NCBI GenBank assembly: GCA_963070105.1
Contig: OY718805.1
Coordinates: forward strand, 9,328,652-9,392,651
Origin: Litomosoides sigmodontis
Lineage: Eukaryota; Nematoda; Chromadorea; Rhabditida; Onchocercidae
Direction of reading: 5' to 3'
Length of the DNA: 64,000 nt
Shown here: positions 45,908-57,120 of the stretch, piece by piece
Position numbering within the stretch: the first letter of the stretch is position 1
Layout of the letters: each line of letters starts with the position of its first letter
The notes under the pieces: generated by a model
Databases searched by the model: none
What the model was told of the DNA's origin: nothing
The model's input: only the letters and a program-made list of their open reading frames with translations
Translations under genes and position numbers: made by a program

Positions 45908-48003
45908 TCAATAGCCAGGTGGAGTTCGTGGTATTGGACACTGGCCGCAAGTACCATCATTGCCTAGAATTGGAGTTGAAATTAATCTCACAGGTAAAAA
46001 TGAATTTTCAGCTGACGCCATTCAAACTTCTTAACACATAGCTATTTTAAAAATTAAAATGAAACGAATGACAAAAAATGTCCTCGAAAATTGATAAATT
46101 TAATTTAGATTTTCAAACGACTGCTATTCAAGTTGACAAAATTTTCAAACCGTGTAGACCGCTTGATCCTGGAAACCCTTTTCGACCTCTTTTACCACTT
46201 GTGCCTTTTTTTCCAGGCTGCAACATGTTTCGTGTAATTTCGAAAGACTGCACCGAAGGTTAAATCTTAAATCCTGATGAAGTTTCAAGTAACCTACATC
46301 GCCTCTCGGTCCTGGAGGTCCAGGAGGACTCCGTCCACGCTCTCCTTTTAGTCCTTTTGTACCAGGTTGTCCGGGTAACCCTTGAGGTCCCGGCGAACCA
46401 GCGGGTCCTTCTATTCTAACAAGTTTTCCGTCCTGAAATATGAAATTGTAAATATCGCAGAAAATCTCCGATGCTAAATGTAGCAATTTATATTTCGAAC
46501 ATTTTTATAACTTTGAAATCGAACTTGAAATGGATAATCGATAAGCAACTTATAACTATGAAATCGATGATGAAATTATAAAGTATAACTTACTTCTCCT
46601 TTTCTACCGCCAACTCCGGGTGGACCCACTCGACCTGTTGAACCAGGCTGTCCAATCATTCCTCGAGTCCCTTTTTTCCCTGAAAATTACTTTTGAGAAA
46701 ACTTTCGCAAACGTTGTATGGATCGCTAGGATTTATCAACCGGTTTTAGTTTTAACTTACCATCATGACCTGGCTGTCCTGCTTCACCACGCGGTCCCGG
46801 TGGTCCCTTATTGCCGGGCTGTCCCGGTGGTCCAGGTGGACCAGGCATGCAAATTACACATGGCTCCTTCCGCAAGCCCTCATATGGCATCACGTTACCG
46901 CTTCTCCCAGATGATCCGTGCTAGCAATAAAAATTATTAAACTTGAAATGAAAAACAGAATTAGAATGTCCAAGGACGCAGTATTATCTTAGCTATTTCA
47001 AAAGCAAAAAAAAAAACTTCGAAAAAACTTTTTACAAATGCAATAGCAAATGCAAAAAATTTACGAATTCAAAAATAATGCTCACCCGCCCAGGTTTTCC
47101 ATTTTTACCGTCTCGTCCATCAAATCCCGGTGGTCCCTGTGGTCCTGGTGGTCCATGTCTACACATGCAACGCATCATTTGCACTACTACCGTCTTTTGC
47201 TGTTCCGGTGCCGATGATGGTGGCTCATATACAGGCTGAAATTTCTAATTTCAATTAAATTCACCAATTAATTTGCCATTTCGAAACACTTTCTTGAATA
47301 ATTCATATAACTTGTTTCAAAAAAAAAAGAAAAAAATCCAAATGATTTCTTTTTTTCTTCATTTTCTTCGCAAACACGAAAACACGCACAGCTACTGCTG
47401 GTGAGCCATAAGCGCCATTGCCACCTGCGTCGCCGATACCATCATTGCGCCATTGGCCAAACAGCCAACCACGTTTCTCACGTCTTCTTACTTGACGTCG
47501 ATTTTGTATAGCATACATTTCAGATCGCATATCACGCGAACTCATCTAACAAACAAACAGAAATGCATGACGCAAAAACTTTTTTAAAACTATGAGGAGA
47601 AACAAATGCAAAACAAAATGTCTCACATCACTCACTCACTTACTTTACAAAAATCTGTCTCATCCAAAACTTTCGAGTGTAAATGATGCACGTAGCTGTA
47701 GAGCAGTGGAACTGTTAAAATTGCCAATGAAATGGAAAATATTGATATTGTCACGGCAGCAACTGCTACATATCGAAATTGTCTCAAAAATGAAATGAAT
47801 TAATTAGTGGACGGTTTTTTTTTTCTCAGTTAAATTTACAAATATATTAGCTAAATTGATTGTTTGCAGAAGTTGTTATCGCTAACTTATTAGGAACAAA
47901 TTTTGCACCAAGCGTGGAAAAAGAAAATACACGTCCGATGATGGCAAAAAAAAAAAATGAAATACCTATGCACTTCAAATTCTGCCTTCGTATCGAAATT
48001 CAT
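45908..48003 (-). CDS. Nematode cuticle collagen, nine exons
   Basis: A structural protein secreted by the hypodermis and cross-linked into cuticle. Exons: 48003-47966, 47782-47644, 47545-47396, 47235-47086, 46920-46761, 46679-46594, 46432-46298, 46217-46151, 45963-45908. All phases agree, giving 326 residues, a normal size. The N-terminal Col_cuticle_N module is clear: basic start, hydrophobic anchor about 16-41 ([15 protein letters not shown]) and [14 protein letters not shown] subtilisin-like cleavage site REKR falls at 81-84. Gly-X-Y blocks run 137-159 and about 187-309, with short breaks. Cys pairs at 132/134, 180/183 and 314/317 flank the helices; the tail ends [13 protein letters not shown]. 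Exon 1 (38 bases) and its GAG-type acceptor at 47782 are the weakest points. They are chosen because phase and the 12-residue leader [12 protein letters not shown] fit. The exact collagen group is not assigned. Confidence 0.93.
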
Positions 48004-48148
48004 AATTTGCAACCTAAAACTGCTGATGGTCAACAGCAATCTTTTAAAATGGGACGCAATTTAGGATATTTTAAAGGATGACGAATTATTATAAATGAGG
48101 GCAAAATTTATGCATGTGTGTGTGTGTGTCTGCCTACGTGTCTGTCTA

Positions 48149-48150
<2 letters not shown>

Positions 48151-48236
<86 letters not shown>
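48151..48236. repeat. (TG)43 microsatellite
   Basis: Eighty-six bases of perfect TG. It lies in a longer TG/TA-rich zone (48115-48268), about 150 bases upstream of the collagen start codon. Open frames across it on both strands are repeat artefacts. Confidence 0.97.
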
Positions 48237-48239
<3 letters not shown>

Positions 48240-49450
48240 CTGTGTGTATGTGTGTATATATATATATATGCAAAATTATCAGTAAAATGGTATTGCTATG
48301 TGGTGATAATAATGAATGGATGATAGAATATATAAAGAATTGATAATGATCGTGTGTATCAGTGAGCGACCTAAATTTTTGGTTGGTATTTTAAAAATTT
48401 AATAAGAGGTGTGAAATTTGTTAAATGATGGATGTACAAGGAGAGTTCCCTGTTTCCAAAAAGGATGATGACGATGACGATGACGATGGTGACACTGAAC
48501 AGTAACTGAAATTATGTGATTGTACTAAAATTAAGATAGAGAGGAGAAATAAAGAAAAAAGGAAGCAAATTAATAATGAAATGATCAATGAATGCTTGCT
48601 TTCAATGATCACTTTTTCGTGTAAATTTAAAATTTTCATAATGTTTCAGTAAAATTTTTTTTTAAAAAAAATCAATCCATCATATTTATCATACAATCAT
48701 TTATCATATAACTTTTAATTGTTTTTTCTTCTCTAATAATTTCTTCTATTTTTTCGTTGTCATACAGTCAGCTATCATCGATCATTATGAGGCCAGATCA
48801 TTGCAGATAATGAAGTGAACTTTTGAAAAATTTTTTAAATCGTTTTTTTTTTGCAAAGATAATTGATGTAGCAGCACTTATTCCTTTTACAGCTCTTTTT
48901 CTAGTAAATTCTTTAAAGTTATCTTAACAAATTTTCTTGTTAAAATTAAAAATATGCTAATTTAATGTGCCAATCTAAACGGTAATTTAAAATTGAAATT
49001 ATTATACATTTTCAAAATGAAATGATTTCAGTGATACAGCAAGCAATGGCTAGCAGGGTGCATCTGCTTGCTTGTTGTGGCTACGAGGATAAATGTACGC
49101 TAAGTGACCGTAATGCATTCCTTTCCACCTTTTTATGTTACAAAATATGCCGCCAAAAGCAATCCATTGCCTTCCTTATTTTTCTATTCCATTTCAATGA
49201 CACATTGTTATTTGTTTAAAATTTAAGAGTGCGTTTTTTTTTGTTCAAAAAAAGGATGGTAAATTAAAAAATGCATGCTCGAGAAATGTGACCAATCGAT
49301 CGGATCACAGATGAGTGTTCGGCTTGCCTCACTCAGTGGATCTTTCACTATATGCTTTTCCTAGCATTCCTCAAGCCACTGGCTATTAGTATGCAATAAA
49401 TTGGGACAGTAATATCTGTGAGATTGTCTAGAAGTTTTCGAAATATCTCC

Positions 49451-49486
49451 AATCAATCAATCAATCAATAATCAATCAATCAATCA
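49451..49486. repeat. (AATC)n microsatellite
   Basis: Eight to nine AATC units with one shortened unit in the middle. Confidence 0.9.
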
Positions 49487-50056
49487 AGCAATTCTACGTG
49501 GCGTTGAAATGATAGTGGGAAAGTTTCATTAAATTACTCAATTACTTGCAGTTAATTCAAATTAGCGTTCTCAATTTTAATTTCTATTCATCCATTATTC
49601 CCTTCCGATTTTTATCATTACGCTAAAATTGTTACAGCGAAATTTACCAACGTAAATGCTTCAAAATTTCTTTTGGTGAAAAAAAAAACAAGCTAGAAAT
49701 CGGTAAATTGTATAGCAATAAACGTTGTTGTTTTAATTGTGATATTTTCCAGAAAATTTAATTTTCCATTCAATTTTTCCATCTTAAATATTTTTATTTA
49801 AACTGAATTTTTTGTGAGGATAAAGAATGGTGCGGACAAATGTGAGTAAGTGAAATTGCGTCACGTAAGTTAGGGTCAATGGGATTATGCAAAAGTGATG
49901 AATTGTGATGAGCAGAGAGCGCAACGTGCACCATCATTAATCTTCCTGCTCAATTCATATCTCTGCCAGGAGCAGCTACCGAATTCATCACCAGCATTGC
50001 ATTATCCAGGTGGATTTTGCAGCAGCACGGAATGCATCCCTTCTTCATCATCGCAA

Positions 50057-50130
50057 TCACCGCCACCGTCACCGTCACCGCCACCGCCACCGTCACCGTC
50101 ACCGCCACCGTCGCCGTCGCCGTCGCCGTC
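50057..50130. repeat. GC-rich hexanucleotide repeat (CACCGC / CGTCAC)
   Basis: Alternating CACCGC and CACCGT/CGTCGC units over about 75 bases. This is a GC island in AT-rich DNA. It gives a Ser/Pro-rich translation on plus (49895-50191) and Asp/Gly or Thr/Val/Ala runs on minus; these look like repeat artefacts, not genes. Confidence 0.85.
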
Positions 50131-50656
50131 ATCAACGTCATCGAACCGATCGATCGACGATCGTAAAACGTTTTGTTTGATGAGCCATTGAAAAGGAGAA
50201 AGGAGTGGGAAGGAAGGAAGCATCATCTTTTTCTATCTCCTTTTCTCTTTCCCCTCTCTTGCTCACACACTCTCCTCCCTCATCAATTCATTCTAATTTC
50301 ATATGCATTCATTGTAAGCCAACAAACGACCCACCATAAATCGTCAAATTTACGACTCTGTTTTTGGCGTTGTGATTGAGAGGAGGGGAGGGAAAAAGGT
50401 CTCAATTCAATAACCTCATCGCTTTTCCAAACTTCACACAATCCGATCGATTTCAATTCCTCACTTCCACCATCCTCCTTTTTACCTCATTCCGCTTCTG
50501 CTTTTTTTTTTTTGCACCTCCTCCATTCGGTTTTCTTTTTGTGAATGGATTAAGTTCAATTTATTTTCCCTCTCTTACAGCCAACCTATCAATCAATTTT
50601 TCGATCACAGTTATCATAACACATCAATTACTTTGATTCAACTACAATTATTACAT

Positions 50657-50744
50657 CAGTTAATTATTCAATTACAATTATCATGTTATAATTATCATAT
50701 CAGTTAATTATTCAATTATAATTGTCATGTTAATTAGTAATTCA
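50657..50744. repeat. Direct repeat, two copies of a 44-base unit
   Basis: Units at 50657-50700 and 50701-50744 both start CAGTTAATTATTCAATTA. They diverge toward their ends. Confidence 0.75.
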
Positions 50745-50960
50745 ATTACAACGTTTATAGCGTACTATTAATCAATTATTATTCACGTGCACTTACCATA
50801 TCAACAAGCTATTCGATTACAATTATCATAATAAGTTATCCAACGGTAGTATGTAAATTTGCAATTCTGTCCTCTAACTTTGTAACAAACAGTGGTAATT
50901 GCAATAGCTGGAAGTAGTAATTTTGCAGAAAGCCTGAAATTGACAAATTATTGCTGAAAG

Positions 50961-53382
50961 ATGCGATCACCGCCAATCGATTTAAACACACTTTCAACAG
51001 AATTGCACAAAATTGCGCAAGCCAAGTAAGTTAGTTATTCATTTAGTCATGTCGAAAGTTGATAAATTTGAAATATTTTATTTTAACATGTTACTTTTCA
51101 TCAATGAATTTCTCGGTGTAAAATTTTAATACTGAATGTTTTATGCGATGAAATGAAAATAGTGATAAGTTATTGATTACGATTTGTTAGTGATAAAGTC
51201 ATGCCAAATTATCACATCATAAGGTTTTAAATTATATTAACTCGAAGTATAACTTTCATAAGCTTTTAGTATAATAGTGATAGCTTGATAAGAAATTGTC
51301 AAATTATGAAAATCTCTCTACTACCAATTTGCTAGTATCCGTTAGCAGTAATGAACTCTCTCTCCTTGTACACACCATGTGTTGAGTGTAACCCAGGAGC
51401 TACTACTGCACGATTTTGCTTAAAACACGTTTTTGCTACTGTTTATATTACATGTAATCATAAATAATAATTATTGCAGTAATACTGTAAATCATGTAAT
51501 CATACTAGTAAATGAAAAAATTTTAATTAACTGATAAATTAACTTATAACACTGATAACATTCATCACAATGATAATAATTTTCATTTAAAAAGTAAATT
51601 TTAGGACAAAATTGGAAGATTTTACGACGAAGCGTAATGAGCTGCTAGCTGAGTTAGCTGATTTTCAGCAGTCGAAAAAATTCATCGAAGAGACACAAAA
51701 AACAATCAGCGATTTGAATGAGGAAAAGGATGCTCATAGTGAAATTATTCAACAAATTAATATGGTTCGTTTGTTTCAATCAAATTTGCACATAGATGGT
51801 GCGCAGGTTAAAGGTTAAGGGTTACACTTTCACGTAGCCCTCAACGACCACAATTCTGCGCTTGTGTTAGATAAAGTAAGCGTCATTTGATACTTTTGTG
51901 AAATTGTGAAGCGATTTATTTACACGATACTTTGTTAAAATAGGACAGCAATAAATGCCTTTACTATTTTTTGCATAATCAAAATTAAATTATTCATATC
52001 TGAAAAACAATTACAGTTATAAAATAATTTGAAATAAAATTAAAATTATAAATAACTGGTGGATAAGTTAGGATTGAAAGGAACGAAAAATTGATCCTTA
52101 AAATGATCGGCATGAAATCATTTGTGATCGATGTGCATAAAAGCTCGTCGTCACATCGATCATCTTCTAAGAAGTGCTAAGAAAAAAATTTCTCATGCAA
52201 ACAAAGAAATTAGAATTTAAAATTTCACACAACTTTACAAATTTGTTATTTAGGATAAGCAAGAATTGGAAAAAATTATGAATTCGGCTAAGCAAGAGAA
52301 GCGACAAATGGAGGAAAGTATCAGTCAGAAGTACGAGGAGATATTTCGTCTACTTGAACAAACCAACGAGCTATCACGAGAAAGCGGAATTGGTGAGGAG
52401 GATCTCATCTCACCATCCATTATACCACCGAACAAAATTGCTCCGTTAGTTTGTTTTACTCAATGAGTAATTTCATTCATCTTCTAAAAGTGACCTAGAA
52501 AGGGACCGATGTTAAAATGTATGGAAGTTTGTAAAAATTAAAATTAATTTATCTCATATTTATCTCATATCATATTTATCCTTTTATCTCATATTTATCC
52601 ACTTTCTTCAAATTTCCTTCCCAGTATGGATGAATTGATCTTGAATGCGACATCTGACGACATACCTCTCTTCAATGTTTACCTGTATTTTCGCTTATTT
52701 GCAGAACAAAGTTTCAACTTCTAGCTAGAGCAAGTGGAATTTATTTGAATTTTTCAAAGAAAATTCGAATTTTTTAGGAATATTTCATCTGTTGGATCTT
52801 TAGCTACAACTGCTGCAAGCGCAGGTGTACCACCGTTGTTGCGTCACCTCAAGGTTAATTCAGTACCATCCGTTGTACAGCGTGCCATGTTCAATTTCGA
52901 TTCAATTTTGCTGCAAGCAGCAGCACCAACAATGCCAAGACCACCAGCAATGTCACATGCCTTTCCGACCAGTTCATCACTTGCTAAAGTTGACCATCAA
53001 TCACCGCCAATGAAAGTTCGCTTTAGCTTCTTAATTCAGCTTAATAGCTTAAATGAAGAGGAAAAATAAATTGATGGGAAAATTTGCATTATTCGAATAG
53101 TAGTTACATTACCTCCGTTTGTTCAAATGTACTTACTTTTTCACTAAGTAAGTTGTAGGCTAGTAATTTATGCTATTCATTTTTTTCCATTTTAAATTGT
53201 TAATATGTTATGGAAAAGTAGTAATTTTACCACTAGTGACGTAAGTAATATTAAAGTTTCTTTTTCAGACCTGTCAGTCCTGTTTCCAGCAAATTCATCG
53301 CAATGCTCCCATCTGTCCGATGTGTAAAAGTAAAAGTCGATCGAAAAATCCGAAAAAACCAAAAAGGAAAGTGACAGAATAA
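50961..53382 (+). CDS. ZC4H2: ZC4H2 orthologue (coiled coil plus C-terminal C4H2-type zinc finger)
   Basis: ZC4H2 is a nuclear protein needed for neuronal development and linked in vertebrates to RNF220 ubiquitin signalling. Five exons join in phase: 50961-51025, 51605-51764, 52254-52444, 52778-53015, 53269-53382, giving 255 residues (human about 224). Residues 10-115 form a coiled coil ([39 protein letters not shown]). A low-complexity Ser/Pro/Ala linker follows (about 118-215). The finger is PPMK, then CQSC-x4-H-x5-CPMC (220-237) in the near-diagnostic string [18 protein letters not shown], followed by a basic tail NPKKPKRK. The human finger, as I recall it, has His directly after the second Cys; here it is Phe224. 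The ATG at 50961 is chosen because exon 1 gives the right phase and aligns with the start of the human coiled coil. Confidence 0.92.
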
Positions 53383-53419
53383 ACAATTATTAGTTTTATT
53401 TAGTTTAATTTATGTATTA

Positions 53420-53425
53420 AATAAA
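53420..53425 (+). terminator. AATAAA polyadenylation signal of ZC4H2
   Basis: AATAAA 38 bases after the stop codon, within an AT-rich 3' UTR. Confidence 0.6.
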
Positions 53426-55081
53426 ACGATTGCTAAAGCTAATTTTGTTAAACAAGCATTTAGACACTGTACAAATTATGAAAATAACTAATGCGAATGC
53501 TCGTCAAAACTTTCAAAATTTAAAGAATTTTCTAAGAAAATTTTACAAGAAGGAATAAGAGTGAAAGAAATGAAATGATAGATTTAAGTAATAATTAATA
53601 ACTGTAAATAACAGGCAATGCCAATGTATATATGTATAATAATTGCGTGTTGTAATAATGCACACTTTAACAATGACAAAAAAAAGCGCATGATAAATAT
53701 ACAGTAATATCGTATGGACGAATATATCGTAAATAATACAAATTCAGTAATGTAATAATCACATTAAATAATTATATACTAAAAATTATATGCAAAAAAA
53801 AATGGGATAATTATACATCGCATATTAATGATTATTTCATTTCATAATTACAACTTAATATTTCATTTAAATACATATATTACGTGTACGTTCTTTTTTT
53901 TTCTTTTCCGCACAATTTAATAATAAATACTAAATGGAAGAAAATAATCGTTTGAAAATATTTCTTCCAAATGTATTATTTACATTTACATATTTTTTTT
54001 TCCATTTTGTTATTTCACTTATTTGCCATTTTCTTTCCGAACAATTCAATCGCATCATCAAAAACGGTTCTTCCCACAGGAACGATTGAAACGATCAGCG
54101 TTCATCGTCATTATTCACGCATGTCTGTTGTACGATGGGTTTTTTTTTTTATCATCAAAATGCTCCCCCTCAATCAACCGTTTGTTCCGTCCATTCCATC
54201 CGTCCATCCCATTCATCCATTTGGCCATCGGTCCAATTTTAATCTCGCAGTGCATAATGGGTGAAATTTGTATGCTTACGATGGGCGCTGTTCATAACGG
54301 TCAATGTTACATAACAATTATTTCTATTTTTTTCATTTTAATTTTACCATTATTATTTTCTTTGTATGTGTGTGTGTGTTTTTTTTTAATATATTATTAC
54401 AAATAAGAAATGCTTTTAAATGGCTTATAATTGTTAATGCTATAAATTATTTAATTATTTATGTCTAAAATTAATATGATTATTTAGTTATCATTGTATT
54501 TAATTGTCCTTACAATATTAATTAATAGCTTTCACTTGTTGGTTTTTTTTCCTTTTTTTTTTGTTCCATTTATATCATTTTTTTTTTGCCTTTTGTGAAA
54601 CGTTTTCGAGTTGAAATTTGTTTTTACAAAAAAAAAGTTTCCTCTCTTCGTTCATTAATGAAAACAAATGAACTGTAGCTGTGACCTACTGAACGTGAAG
54701 TATTTCATGGAAATTATGCTGTCGTAACTGATGAACCTAACGATTTTAAGTAAAGAATTATGCAAATTATCGACAGCAAAGTAATTCTTTCAAGTATTTC
54801 CATCTATTGTTACAGTGATTCGCTGATCAATAGAGAGAGAAGGAGAGAGAGAGAGAGAGAGAGAAAATAAGTTCACTTTTTGTAAGATTTATTTTTAGAA
54901 TGTTTTCCAAAAAAAAATATGGGAATATTAGGATAAAATATGAAAATGATGAGCAAAATTCATCCTCAATAAAACTACAACGGAATAGATTTACCAACTA
55001 TTGAAAGCAATTATGAAAGTAATTAGCAAAATTAATTAAAACTTTAAATTGGATAACGCATTACTGCTACAAGCATTACAG
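53426..55081. other. Spacer between the two ZC4H2 copies
   Basis: AT-rich sequence with T-runs and a (GA)n tract at 54831-54863. The first exon of the downstream ZC4H2 copy should lie here but I could not place it. No other exon is supported. Confidence 0.5.
54831..54863. repeat. (GA)n microsatellite
   Basis: About 33 bases of GA repeat with one interruption, some 220 bases before the first visible exon of the second ZC4H2 copy. Confidence 0.85.
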
Positions 55082-56879
55082 TCAAAAAGTAAACGAATTC
55101 ACCAGGAAGTTGCACGAATTACGTTTTGCTCTCAATGGGCTCCGAGATATTTGCATATTTATAAGTCAATGTGAAAAATTAAGCGTCGAATTGGAAAGTG
55201 AACGTCGATCGCATGCTGACGAATTACGACAAATTAATCAGGTACAGGAGCTTCAAGCTCAAATTAATTTTCCTCCATTCCTGCCTGTTTACTATTTTAA
55301 AGTAAATTTTGTCATTTTTTAAGTGTCAAAATCGTTGCCTAGAAGAAAACTTTGAATTCATACGGATAAATTTAAACTTTAAAAATCTCATAAACCTTTT
55401 TTCACTTCAAAGAATTTTTAAATCCTGAACTCTTCAAAAACATTGAAAATATCAAAAGCACTGAAAAAACAAGCTTCATCTTTCAGTTACTGTAAATCAA
55501 AGTTCATTGAGCCTGCTGAGTTTCACCGTTTCTTCTCACAAATATTTTCAGGCATAAGCATTAGCATTAGCAACTAATATCTTCCCTAACCCTCCACTAA
55601 ACTAATTTATTAAATTTAATGAATTTGTGCAAAAAGCAAGTGTTGCTGCATTTTTAGGATATCAATCATCTGGAAGACACTTTCAAAAGTTTAAAAAATG
55701 GAAACGCTTCGAAGAGAGAGTGCATTACGCAGAAGTATCGTGAAATTGAGCGTGATCTAGGTCGTATAAATGACATTTTATGCGATATTGGTATTTCGGA
55801 AATGGATTTGCTAACAAATGAAATACTGCTTCCCTCACACTTTGATGAGTAAGAAATGCAAATTTTTACGTGAAATAAATTAGCTTTTTTTTTTGCATTT
55901 CTAAACGCTTAAAAAGCATAACTCATTAGGGAGGAAGTTGTAAGTTTGTAAAATCATTCTTTTTTTTTTTAATTGTAAAATTTACCATCATTTTCAGCAT
56001 AATCGACAATAGTAGCACAGCGAATCATTTAACTCTGACAACACCGCTTGTGCTAAACCAATTATCGCAACTTTCATTCCTGGAAATGCTCAATCGACAT
56101 CGAAATCATATTCTGCAAGCATCTGATCGAATTTCGTGCACATCGAGTAGTGAAACAGCTACAGCTACTACTTCATTCACCGATAATAGTAGCATTCTGT
56201 CAGTGATAAGTGAGCCGGCTAAGATGAAAGTAAGTCATACTTACTTACAGTTGATAGACATACTCAGAAGGCATCGTTTTTCCATCCTTTTTTCAGTTTC
56301 GAAAATAACTTTTGAAATGATTGTTTGTTTTTTGTTTTAGAAAAAAACAAACAACTAACTATATTAATATAAGTGAAATAGGCTTGATAACGTAAATGGC
56401 GTGTAATTTACTGATTCAGTTATGATACGATAGTACGTACATTCATCAGTGACGTTAGCGCAATTAAATTCAATTGCTATGAAATTTTTCAACAATAGTT
56501 CCGTGTGATTGTTTGTAAATGATTGAAATTGATAACAATCATTTCTTTCACAATTTTTTGGACAAAAAATCTCCTCAACGCATTAACATTTCAACTAGTG
56601 AAATTGATTTAAATTTTTTGCTAAATTATTCGGTTTAGTTTTTGCAAAATTTAAATGAAGTCGATGAATTGGCAGCAATTCAACAAGTCACTCATTGATT
56701 TCAATGTTTCATTTCCTTTTGTTCTTGTTTTTTTCGTCCTCAGAAGTGGATGAACAGTTAGTTCATTGCAGAAATGTCAATCCTGCGAACAGCTCATACA
56801 TCGAAATGCTCCAATCTGTCCACGTTGCAAGGCGAAGAGTCGATCGAAATATTCAAAACGGTCGAGAAAATTGGAGTAA
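55082..56879 (+). CDS. Diverged tandem paralogue of ZC4H2 (first exon not found)
   Basis: Four exons are visible: 55082-55241, 55658-55848, 55998-56229, 56772-56879. Exons 1 and 2 of this list are 160 and 191 bases. These are exactly the lengths and phases of exons 2 and 3 of the upstream ZC4H2 gene, and the last two keep its phases, so this is a tandem duplicate. The coiled coil is present but diverged (KLSVELESERRSHADELRQI; KREC-ITQKYREIERDLGRI). The linker is Ser/Thr-rich and ends AKMK where the sister has PPMK. The finger is CQSC-x4-H-x5-CPRC in [19 protein letters not shown], with Glu at the place of the usual first His. The tail is basic but shortened (SKRSRKLE, stop TAA 56877-56879). 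The first visible exon needs two bases from an upstream exon, as in the sister gene. Intact frames argue for function rather than decay. Confidence 0.85.
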
Positions 56880-57114
56880 TTACGTGTAAAATATTGCTTT
56901 CACGTGTAACTTTTGATTCTTCATCAATCTTTTAGCTTATTGTGAGCGTAAATGCGTCGAAAAAAAACGAAAACGGAACGGAACCGGATTCGTCCTTCGG
57001 TGTCAAATGAAACTTTTAAAAAAATGCTATTGCAAATGATAATTTAGTTAATTGATAAAGTGTGGCCTCCCGTGTCCAACATGTTTTGCAATTGGGATGG
57101 ATGACAAAATTTGA

Positions 57115-57120
57115 AATAAA
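57115..57120 (+). terminator. AATAAA polyadenylation signal of the second ZC4H2 copy
   Basis: AATAAA about 236 bases after the stop codon, followed by A-rich sequence. Confidence 0.5.

Larger units (their letters stand above)
48237..50960. other. Intergenic region between the collagen and ZC4H2 genes
   Basis: The two flanking genes diverge, so this region holds both promoters, which I cannot place. It contains (AATC)n at 49451-49486, a CACCGC/CGTCAC repeat at about 50057-50130, and a 44-base direct repeat at 50657-50744. No supported exon. Confidence 0.5.

Noticed and set aside
48061..48343. Three frames of poly Cys-Val or His-Thr
   Set aside because: Translations of the (TG)n microsatellite; no flanking splice or family support.
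49895..50191. 98-codon Ser/Pro-rich plus-strand frame
   Set aside because: Most of it is the GC-rich hexanucleotide repeat. The N-terminal part shows no domain and there is no conserved context.
56695..56889. 64-codon plus frame reading EVDEQLVHCRNVNPANSS
   Set aside because: Wrong frame of the second ZC4H2 finger exon. The real frame starts at 56772 and reads [17 protein letters not shown].
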